Below are positions 1-5,154 of a stretch of DNA of 11,455 nt, in pieces. The first letter of the stretch is position 1. Each line of letters starts with the position of its first letter. The notes under the pieces were generated by a model that did not search any database, was not told the origin of the DNA, and saw only the letters and a program-made list of their open reading frames with translations. The stretch is from Candidatus Aminicenantota bacterium (GTDB lineage Bacteria; Acidobacteriota; Aminicenantia; Aminicenantales; JAFGBC01): assembly GCA_016933355.1 (NCBI GenBank), contig JAFGBC010000075.1, positions 1 to 11,455 of the forward strand, read 5' to 3'. The position numbers were made by a program, and so were the translations under genes.

Positions 1-450
1 ACGCCGGGCTGGAAGTTCTCCGAGTACGAGATGAGGGGCGTCCCGCTCCGCCTCGAGATCGGCCCCCGCGACGTCAAGGCGGGGACGGCGCCGGCCGTCC
101 GCCGCGACAGCGGCTCTAAGGAAACGGTCCCGCTTGCCGGGCTCGCCGGGCGCGTCCCGGAGCTCCTGGACGATATTCAGAAATCGCTCTTCGACCAAGC
201 GCTCGCCTTCCGGGAGGCCAACACCCGGCGGGCCGCGACGTACGCCGAGTTCAAGGCCATCATGGAGCGCGAGCGCGGGTTCATCCGCGCCCTGTGGTGC
301 GGCGGCGACGCCTGCGAAGACAAGATCAAGGAGGAAACGCAGGCCACCATCCGCGTACTGCCTTTGACGGAGGAGGCGCCGGCGGACGGCGCCTGCGTCT
401 GCTGCGGCGGCCCGGCCCGGACGCCGGCCGTCTTCGCCAAGTCCTACTGA
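1..450 (+). CDS. proS: Prolyl-tRNA synthetase, C-terminal part (partial)
   Basis: The reading frame is open from base 1, so the 5' end lies outside the window; 149 residues remain. It charges tRNA-Pro with proline in the cytoplasm. The visible part starts in the anticodon-binding domain (GWKFSEYEMRGVPLR, then EIGPRDV) and ends in the C-terminal zinc-binding-type domain of archaeal/eukaryotic-type ProRS. Its Cys residues are at 100, 105, 132, 134 and 135, and it has the typical terminal FAKSY ending in Tyr. Bacterial-type ProRS has a different architecture with an editing insertion and lacks this tail, so this is the archaeal-like class found in a minority of bacteria. It ends in TGA, with pcm 18 bases downstream. 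Family assignment is firm; the catalytic core cannot be seen. Confidence 0.93.
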   Translation, partial: TPGWKFSEYEMRGVPLRLEIGPRDVKAGTAPAVRRDSGSKETVPLAGLAGRVPELLDDIQKSLFDQALAFREANTRRAATYAEFKAIMERERGFIRALWCGGDACEDKIKEETQATIRVLPLTEEAPADGACVCCGGPARTPAVFAKSY

Positions 451-468
451 ATCCGGATCGAGGCGGCC

Positions 469-1173
469 ATGTTCCGGCCCGGCGCGCTCAAACGGCTCCT
501 GCGGCGGAAGGCGGGCGGCGCCGGCGGGAAGAAGGCCGGGGGAGGCATCGCGGCGCCGGACGACGATAAGCTCAGGCTAAGGATGGTCGAGTCCCAGATC
601 GCCGCCCGCGGCGTCCGGGACCCCCGGGTTCTGGCGGCCATGCGCAAAGTCCCGCGCCATCTCTTCGTCCCGCCCGGGCAGGAATCGCGCGCCTATGACG
701 ACGAGCCTCTGCCGATCGGCGCGGGCCAGACGATCAGTCAGCCCTATATCGTTGCGTTCATGACCGAGGTCCTGGATCTCCGGGCGGAGGATCGCGTCCT
801 CGAAGTCGGGACGGGCTCAGGCTATCAGACGGCCGTCCTGGCCGAGATCGTCCGCAAAGTCTTTAGCGTCGAAGTCATCGAGGAGCTGTCGCGCCGGGCG
901 AGCCGGACGCTCGAGCGGCTCGGCTACCGGAACATCGTCTTCAGGACGGGCGACGGCGCCCGGGGCTGGATCGAGGAGGCGCCCTTCGACGCGATCCTGG
1001 TCGCGGCCGCTCCCGCGGCCGTCCCGCCCGCCCTCCGCGACCAGCTCGCCGTCGGCGGACGGATGATCATCCCCGTCGGGAGCGGCGCTCAGGAGCTCGT
1101 CCTCGTCCGCCGGACGGAGCGGGGAACCGAAGAGGCGTGCGTCCTGTCGGTCCGCTTCGTCCCCTTGATTTGA
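469..1173 (+). CDS. pcm: Protein-L-isoaspartate O-methyltransferase
   Basis: A 234-residue SAM-dependent methyltransferase that methylates L-isoaspartyl residues in damaged proteins so they can return to aspartate. Family signatures visible: RMVESQI.ARG.RD.RVL at about 38-55, VPRHLFVP 61-68, the active-site loop GQTISQP at 86-92, SAM motif I VLEVGTGSGYQ at 110-120, the acidic end of motif post-I (VFSVE 131-135), FDAILVAAA 173-181, and the terminal VRFVPL. Residues 1-35 are a basic, Gly-rich extension that the core family lacks. An internal ATG at 583 (codon 39) would remove it and give a length near the usual ~200 residues, so the start is uncertain. Only a weak ribosome-binding site precedes 469. 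Closely follows proS and is probably co-transcribed. Confidence 0.95.
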   Translation: MFRPGALKRLLRRKAGGAGGKKAGGGIAAPDDDKLRLRMVESQIAARGVRDPRVLAAMRKVPRHLFVPPGQESRAYDDEPLPIGAGQTISQPYIVAFMTEVLDLRAEDRVLEVGTGSGYQTAVLAEIVRKVFSVEVIEELSRRASRTLERLGYRNIVFRTGDGARGWIEEAPFDAILVAAAPAAVPPALRDQLAVGGRMIIPVGSGAQELVLVRRTERGTEEACVLSVRFVPLI

Positions 1174-1190
1174 GCGCCGGATTAGCGTAC

Positions 1191-1664
1191 ATGATAGCCA
1201 TGGACATGAAGAAGGCGGCCCTGGCCCTCATCTTGGCGGCGCTCCTCGGCTCCTGCGCTTTCGCAGAGCGGCGCCCCCGCTTCATCAAGGTCTTTCTGCC
1301 GGACGGCGCCGCGATCACCTCCGAGCTGGCCGTGACCGACGCGGAGCGGGCGCGCGGGCTGATGTTCCGGGAGACGATCGGTCCCGACCAGGGCATGCTC
1401 TTCGTCTTCCCCGAGGAGGGCGTCCATTCCTTCTGGATGAAGAACACCAAAATCGCCCTCGACATGCTCTGGCTGGACCGGGACCGCCGGGTCATCCATA
1501 TCGAAGCGGACGTCCCGCCCTGCCTCGAGGATCCCTGCCCGTCCTATGGGCCGGGCCGTCCGGCGCTCTTCGTGCTCGAGCTCAAGGCGGGCAGCGCCCG
1601 CGCCCACGGCATCCGGCTGGCCGACCGGATCGAGTTCGTCCTGCCCGACCTAGCCGTCCGCTGA
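1191..1664 (+). CDS. Secreted DUF192 family protein, probable lipoprotein
   Basis: 157 residues from ATG 1191. In-frame ATGs at 1200 and 1206 are equally possible, since none has a clear ribosome-binding site; a GTG at 1137 inside pcm is unlikely because the export signal would lie too far in. The N-terminus (MKKAALALIL...) is a signal peptide with a lipobox-like LGSC at 19-22; signal peptidase I cleavage after CAFA is the alternative. The rest is a DUF192 domain: ERARGLMFRE at 52-61, GMLFVFP 68-74, the hallmark FWMKNTKIALDMLWLD at 81-96, and VLELKAGSA about 128-136. The biochemical role of DUF192 is not established. Starts 17 bases after pcm, so the three plus-strand genes look like one transcript. 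Two Cys (111, 116) sit in a short loop and could be paired. Confidence 0.9.
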   Translation: MIAMDMKKAALALILAALLGSCAFAERRPRFIKVFLPDGAAITSELAVTDAERARGLMFRETIGPDQGMLFVFPEEGVHSFWMKNTKIALDMLWLDRDRRVIHIEADVPPCLEDPCPSYGPGRPALFVLELKAGSARAHGIRLADRIEFVLPDLAVR

Positions 1665-1811
1665 GGGAGCGTAACCGCGAAGCTCCTCGAGCGAATCCGG
1701 CGGGAGTCCCGCCTCCGCGGCCACGCCGGCATTCTGGCCGAGCGTCAGCGCGCCGGCGGCCTTCTTTTCAAGATCCGACCGGTCGCCGCCGCTCGGACCA
1801 GGCGGCCCGGC
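1650..1811 (-). other. Convergent intergenic gap with possible coding remnant
   Basis: The gap 1665-1811 lies between two converging genes. On the minus strand, the frame of the secreted-protein gene stays open after its TGA (1812-1814) for 53 more codons until TAG at 1650-1652. By my hand count these codons have G/C in the third position about 77% of the time and lowest G/C in the second position (about 62%), as coding DNA here would. The peptide contains LEKKAAGALTLGQNAGVA and PPDSLEELRGYAP, and I recognise no family. There is no ATG; an internal GTG exists but no ribosome-binding site. It could be the eroded end of a lost gene or chance. No T-tract terminator was found in the gap. Confidence 0.25.
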
Positions 1812-2357
1812 TCAGGATGCGATGTACCTGATCTTGGCGCCGTGGAACTTGAGCTTGTCCGAGCCCGACCGGAAACGGAGGACGAGGGCGTAGGAATAGA
1901 CGTTGTTGTCGACGGTCGCGTAATCGATCGTGTCGTCGGCCAGCGCCCTGCGGGACGGGGACGGCGTCAGGATCGTCGTCGTGATCGTGGCCATCTTCTG
2001 CGAGGCGCCGCTGATCATTTTTTGGCGCGAAAGATAGAATTCGATCTCGTCGTCCGGCCCGTTGCCGTTGATCGTGCAGTAGACGGTCAGGCCTTTAACC
2101 ACCGCCTTGTGGGGGATCTGGAGCGGGATATTAACCCAGAGCGAGTCGGGGAAGCCCGTCGTCCAGTAGAAAGCGCCTTGTTCGCGGAACCAGGTCAGCG
2201 TCGACTGGTCTTTGCTGGTGAGCTGGCATTCCACCGGCGAGATGGAGAGGATGGTCGTCGCGGCTCGGTCGCCGGCCGGATCGGCGGCGGAGACGCCGAC
2301 GGATACGGCCGGGCCGACGAGAAGCAAGGCGGCCAGGAGCCAGGCGTTGTTTTTCAT
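1812..2357 (-). CDS. Secreted protein of unknown function
   Basis: 181 residues from ATG 2357, chosen because GGAGGG lies three bases upstream and residues 1-24 form a classical signal peptide (MKNNAWLLAALLLVG..., cleavage near VSA-A). An upstream in-frame ATG at 2471 would bury the signal and overlap lpxB. The mature part is rich in Thr, Ser, Tyr and alternating hydrophobic residues, suggesting beta structure; two Cys (44 and 94) could form a disulphide. No catalytic motif or known family was recognised. It follows lpxB on the same strand after 55 bases but has its own consensus-like promoter, so it is probably transcribed separately. It could be a periplasmic or surface beta-sandwich protein; that is inference only. 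Confidence 0.75.
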   Translation of the reverse strand: MKNNAWLLAALLLVGPAVSVGVSAADPAGDRAATTILSISPVECQLTSKDQSTLTWFREQGAFYWTTGFPDSLWVNIPLQIPHKAVVKGLTVYCTINGNGPDDEIEFYLSRQKMISGASQKMATITTTILTPSPSRRALADDTIDYATVDNNVYSYALVLRFRSGSDKLKFHGAKIRYIAS

Positions 2358-2360
2358 GGG

Positions 2361-2366
2361 CCCTCC
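2361..2366 (-). promoter_or_regulatory. Ribosome-binding site deciding the secreted-protein start
   Basis: Minus-strand GGAGGG, three bases before ATG 2357. It decides the start against the longer frame reaching back to 2471. Confidence 0.7.
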
Positions 2367-2387
2367 AAAAAGGGGATTACCGCCCCA

Positions 2388-2416
2388 TTTAAATGCAGAC
2401 GTACCCGGGATGTCAA
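2388..2416 (-). promoter_or_regulatory. Probable sigma-70-type promoter for the secreted protein
   Basis: On the minus strand a perfect -35 TTGACA (2411-2416) is followed after 17 bases by TTTAAA (2388-2393), 4/6 to TATAAT. The predicted transcript start is near 2381, giving a leader of about 24 bases that carries the GGAGGG site. The lpxB stop codon lies inside the -35 box. The -10 falls within the perfect 10-base palindrome CATTTAAATG (2386-2395), conspicuous in such GC-rich DNA. Confidence 0.55.
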
Positions 2417-3549
2417 TCCCCGCCGATGAGCGCGGCCAGCTCGCGGGCGGCGCCGGGAGAGGCCGCGTCATCGCCGAGCCCGGCCCGGACCGCGGCGAAG
2501 GCGACTCTCATGCTCGCCCGCGCCTCGTCCGATTCGAGCAGGCGCCGGGCTTCCGTCTCCAGCCGTCCGGCCGTGAATCCCCTCTGGATGAGCTCGGGGA
2601 CGACGGTTTCGCCGGCCAGGATGTTGACGATACAGTAGGGCCCGGAACGCACGAACGGGCGGCCGAAGGTGTAGGTCAGGCCGGAGATCTTGTAGAAGGC
2701 GACGAGCGGGATTCCGAGGAGGGCGGCCTCGAGCGTCGCCGTGCCGCACGAGGAGAGGACGAGTTCGGACGCCGCCATGGCCTCGAGAGCGCCGCCGCGG
2801 ACCACGTTCAGCCCGGCCCGTCCGCCGGGCGGGAGAGCGTCTTCGAGGTCGGCCTCGCTTAGCTCTTCGGCCAGGACCAGGACGAGATCGACGGCGAAAC
2901 GCTCACGGAGTCGGGCCGCGGCCTCGGCCAGGACGGGCGTGTGATACCGGAGCTCACTGCGGCGGCTGCCCGGCAGGAGGGTCACGATCCGGCGGGCGGG
3001 ATCGAGGCCCTGCCGGCGGAGGAACGCGGCGCGGTCGAGGTCGACCTTGAGCCGCTCGACGAGAGGATGGCCGACATAGACGGCGGGAATCCCCGCCTCC
3101 CGGTAGATGTCTCGCTCGAAGGGGAAGATGAGCAGCATCTTATCGACGTTGGCCTTGATCGTCTTGAGCCGGCCCCGGCGCCAAGCCCAGACGGTGGGGC
3201 TGATGTAGTAGAGCACGGGGATGCCCCGCCTTCTCAAGGCTTTGGCCAGCCGCAGGTTGAGGTCGGGCGAATCGACCAGGACGGCCGCCGCCGGGCGCCG
3301 CGCTTCGCATTCGGCGACGATCCGGTTGAAGATGCGCTTGACCCGGGGCAAGGCCGTCAGGATCTCGGCGACGCCGACCAGGGACAGCTCCCTGACCGAA
3401 TGCAGGATCTCGACGCCCTGCCCGGCCAGGGCGCTTCCTCCCGTCCCGAAAAAGCGTGCGGCGGGGTCCAACTCCTTGTAGGCGCGGACGAGGCCGGCGG
3501 CATGCCGGTCGCCCGAGCTCTCGGCGGCGACGATAAGGATGGAAGTCAT
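2413..3549 (-). CDS. lpxB: Lipid-A-disaccharide synthase
   Basis: 378 residues, the usual family length (about 380). LpxB is a GT-B glycosyltransferase at the inner membrane that joins UDP-2,3-diacylglucosamine to lipid X, forming the lipid A disaccharide. Signatures: N-terminal ILIVAAESSGDRHAA (4-18; most homologues have GEASGD, here AESSGD), VDSPDLN (92-98) matching the conserved Asp-containing loop, YYISPTVWAWRRGR (114-127), FPFE (142-145), YVGHPL (158-163), LLPGSRRSE (191-199), and the UDP-sugar site SSCGTATLEAALLG (266-279). Start ATG 3549 is 19 bases after the stop of the preceding pseudopilin, so it is probably translated from the pseudopilin transcript. No strong ribosome-binding site; AAAGGA lies further upstream than usual. 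Confidence 0.97.
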   Translation of the reverse strand: MTSILIVAAESSGDRHAAGLVRAYKELDPAARFFGTGGSALAGQGVEILHSVRELSLVGVAEILTALPRVKRIFNRIVAECEARRPAAAVLVDSPDLNLRLAKALRRRGIPVLYYISPTVWAWRRGRLKTIKANVDKMLLIFPFERDIYREAGIPAVYVGHPLVERLKVDLDRAAFLRRQGLDPARRIVTLLPGSRRSELRYHTPVLAEAAARLRERFAVDLVLVLAEELSEADLEDALPPGGRAGLNVVRGGALEAMAASELVLSSCGTATLEAALLGIPLVAFYKISGLTYTFGRPFVRSGPYCIVNILAGETVVPELIQRGFTAGRLETEARRLLESDEARASMRVAFAAVRAGLGDDAASPGAARELAALIGGD

Positions 3550-3568
3550 GGCCGCGCCCGCCGTCCTT

Positions 3569-4171
3569 TCAATCTTTGGCGGCCTCCTCCCGGCCGTAAT
3601 AGACGATCTGGGGGAGCTTGTCCGGGTCCTGGCCGTAATAGAAGAGCCATTTGTCGTAAGTCGTCTGCTTCCGGTAGACGAGGATCGATTTCCGGGAGGA
3701 GGCGCTGACGACGCCGATGATGATCGGCAGGTCGATGGCGGACAACGCGCTCTGCGGGGCGACCATGATTTTCTGCGGCGCCGTCTCGGTCTGGACGTCG
3801 CCCATCTCTCCCGTCTCGCCGATCTCGCCCGTCTGAAGGATGACGTTCCACAGGCCGTCCCTGGTCATCGGGTCCTTATACAGGCGGCGGATGCAGCGCT
3901 CCTCGACGAGCTCCTCGAACGACTGGGGAAAGCTGCCCGGGTACTTCATCTGGTAGAGGCGGACGGCTTCGACGTACTGTTTGCCGCGGAAGATGAGCTC
4001 CTGCTCGTTCTCGCGCTGAACCTGGGTTTGCCAGATCGGGAGAGCGACCAGGGCGCCGAGGGCCAGCGCGAAGACGACGAACATGGCCATGATCAGAGCA
4101 TAGCCGCGCGAGGCTAGCCCCGGTCGTTCGGCGGCGCGGGGGCGGCTACCATGTGCTGTAGAGCGTCCCAT
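3569..4171 (-). CDS. Pseudopilin-like protein lacking Glu+5 (third of three)
   Basis: 200 residues. A basic 23-residue leader ends in SRG, followed by the hydrophobic segment YALIMAMFVVFALALGALVALP (24-45), which fits the class III prepilin pattern. The usual Glu at mature position 5 is replaced by Met, as is known for minor pseudopilins such as GspK. After it come QRENEQELIFRGKQYVEAVRLYQ (52-74), KDPMT (99-103), an unusual Gly/Glu/Thr repeat GEIGETGEMGD (115-125), and a Tyr-rich C-terminus. The KDPMT motif is shared with the two preceding genes. The start overlaps the end of the preceding gene by 26 bases, implying translational coupling. Likely part of a type II secretion or pilus-like assembly at the inner membrane; which machine cannot be told from here. 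The next gene is lpxB. Confidence 0.8.
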   Translation of the reverse strand: MGRSTAHGSRPRAAERPGLASRGYALIMAMFVVFALALGALVALPIWQTQVQRENEQELIFRGKQYVEAVRLYQMKYPGSFPQSFEELVEERCIRRLYKDPMTRDGLWNVILQTGEIGETGEMGDVQTETAPQKIMVAPQSALSAIDLPIIIGVVSASSRKSILVYRKQTTYDKWLFYYGQDPDKLPQIVYYGREEAAKD

Positions 4172-4625
4172 CGATGGCTTTTTCGTCGGACGAGGAGTGG
4201 ATGTCGACGACGCCGAACTCCTGGCCGGGCATGATCTCGCCCTCGGCCGGCTGCTCGCGGACCAGCCGCCAGCTATCGGAGCGTCCCGTCATTGGATCCC
4301 TTGGAACGATCCGGAAGTATTGTTCCTGGACCAAGGTCTGGGGGTTGGCCGGGTACTTGCCCTTGTCCTGATAGTACTGGTCGATGATCTTCCGGATCTG
4401 GAACAGGTTCTCCTTGAGGACGGCCTCGTTGGCTTTCCTGCGGGCGTTCTTGTACTGAGGAATGCCCATCCCGACCAGGACCCCGATCAGGGTGAAAACG
4501 ATGATGACCTCGATCAGCGTGAATCCGCGCGAGCGCGGCCGGCGGCGCGCCCGGGCGCGCTCCGCGTCACCAGTCGCGGTAGTAGGTCCCGTCCAGGGCC
4601 CTGGCCTGGCTCTTGGTGTAGACAT
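4146..4625 (-). CDS. Pseudopilin, type II secretion protein G-like (second of three)
   Basis: 159 residues. A long 34-residue basic leader ends RSRG, then the prepilin signature FTLIEVIIVFTLIGVLVGMGIP (35-56) with Glu at mature position 5, so prepilin peptidase should cleave and N-methylate it. A helix continues through KENLFQIRKIIDQYYQDKGKYP (71-92), followed by VPRDPMT (107-113) and a GspG-like tail, VVDIHSSSDEKAIDG (139-153), ending in Trp. ATG 4625 is the only ATG, GTG or TTG found between this signature and well upstream of it, and an AAAGGAG site sits 10 bases before it. The start lies within the in-frame continuation of the preceding pseudopilin. It ends in TAG, overlapping the next gene by 26 bases. 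A major-type pseudopilin is the best assignment. Confidence 0.88.
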   Translation of the reverse strand: MSTPRARPGPWTGPTTATGDAERARARRRPRSRGFTLIEVIIVFTLIGVLVGMGIPQYKNARRKANEAVLKENLFQIRKIIDQYYQDKGKYPANPQTLVQEQYFRIVPRDPMTGRSDSWRLVREQPAEGEIMPGQEFGVVDIHSSSDEKAIDGTLYSTW

Positions 4626-4671
4626 CGTAGACGTTCTCCTTTCCCCAGACCGTCGAGTCCGGGGCGTCCTA
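4567..4671 (-). pseudogene. In-frame continuation of first pseudopilin beyond TAG
   Basis: After TAG (4669-4671) the frame runs 33 codons to TGA at 4567-4569, starting DAPDSTVWGKENVYDVY and ending ALDGTYYRDW. Aligned without gaps to the last 21 residues of the neighbouring pseudopilin, 9 positions are identical, and both proteins end exactly on Trp. This is the C-terminal region where GspG-family proteins carry their conserved loop, so it appears to be the true end of the first pseudopilin cut off by a nonsense codon. One substitution (for example CAG to TAG) would explain it. A sequencing error or programmed readthrough cannot be excluded. Confidence 0.8.
4636..4642 (-). promoter_or_regulatory. 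Strong ribosome-binding site for second pseudopilin
   Basis: Minus-strand AAAGGAG, 10 bases before ATG 4625. It lies 3' of the TAG of the first pseudopilin and inside the continuing coding frame (within WGKEN), so it serves as codons and as a ribosome-binding site if the TAG is read through. Confidence 0.65.
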
Positions 4672-5115
4672 GTAGGAGCGCAGCCCCCAGTCCGTGGAAT
4701 TCGTCATCGGGTCTTTCGGGATGCGGCGCAGGAACTTGATCCTCTTCGTCCCGGAGCCGCCGGCGTCGGAGGAGGCGGAGGACGAGGGAATGCCGAAATC
4801 TTCAGAGGACTCGCCCTCGGAGCCCGCGTCGGCGTCCTCCTGGATCTCGACGCCCTTAACGAGCGTCTCGAGGTCCGGCGGATAGCCTTCGCTCTCGTCC
4901 TCGATCTCGATCTTGCCCTCGTCGGCCAGCCGCTTGTAGACGTCGATGGCCTCGCGGAGAAGGCGGAGGTCGCGGCGGAACTCGATCTCGCGCTCGCGCT
5001 TGACGGCCGTCTTGGCGACGGGGAGCGCCACACCGGCCAGGATGGCCAGGACGGCGCAGACGACCATCAACTCGGTCAGGGTGAATCCCCGCAGACGTCC
5101 GCGTCCGTGTTTCAT
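4669..5115 (-). CDS. Pseudopilin, type II secretion-like (first of three), ends at premature TAG
   Basis: 148 residues to TAG. A 10-residue leader MKHGRGRLRG is followed by the prepilin signature FTLTELMVVCAVLAILAGVALP (11-32) with Glu at mature position 5. A helix follows (KREREIEFRRDLRLLREAIDVY, 39-60), then YPPDLETLVKG, an acidic Ser-rich insert (about 91-122), and RIPKDPMTNSTDWGLRSY (131-148). At this stop the protein lacks the C-terminal stretch seen in its neighbour; that stretch is encoded in frame directly downstream. GGAGG lies 8 bases before ATG 5115. It is first in a pseudopilin-lpxB run and begins 39 bases after the pnp stop. It would be processed by prepilin peptidase and assembled at the inner membrane; the truncation may make it non-functional. 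Confidence 0.85.
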   Translation of the reverse strand: MKHGRGRLRGFTLTELMVVCAVLAILAGVALPVAKTAVKREREIEFRRDLRLLREAIDVYKRLADEGKIEIEDESEGYPPDLETLVKGVEIQEDADAGSEGESSEDFGIPSSSASSDAGGSGTKRIKFLRRIPKDPMTNSTDWGLRSY

Positions 5116-5134
5116 GGCCGCTGCCTCCGGCTCT

Positions 5135-5143
5135 ATTGTATCA
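5135..5143 (-). promoter_or_regulatory. Possible extended -10 promoter for the pseudopilin-lpxB genes
   Basis: Minus-strand TGATACAAT in the short pnp-pseudopilin gap: a TACAAT -10 (5/6) with the TGn extension. No good -35 at 17 bases. The start site near 5128 would put the GGAGG ribosome-binding site (5124-5128) at the very 5' end, so the promoter is plausible but tight. Confidence 0.35.
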
Positions 5144-5154
5144 GATCGGGGGGG

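Noticed and set aside
1699..1713. Perfect GGCGGG-AGT-CCCGCC hairpin in the convergent gap
   Set aside because: No T-run on either strand, and such short GC stems are expected by chance in this sequence.
2367..2386. Minus-strand GGGG-loop-CCCC followed by T5, terminator-like
   Set aside because: The stem is only four base pairs, and it overlaps the predicted start and leader of the secreted-protein transcript. Too weak to call as the lpxB terminator.
2358..2471. 38-codon N-terminal extension of the secreted protein
   Set aside because: It overlaps lpxB and its promoter and would bury the signal peptide; the GGAGGG site supports ATG 2357.
3797..3838. Short repeats of the CTCGCC/GTCTCGCC type
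   Set aside because: They encode the Gly/Glu/Thr repeat of the third pseudopilin and do not extend outside the gene; not a CRISPR array or mobile repeat.
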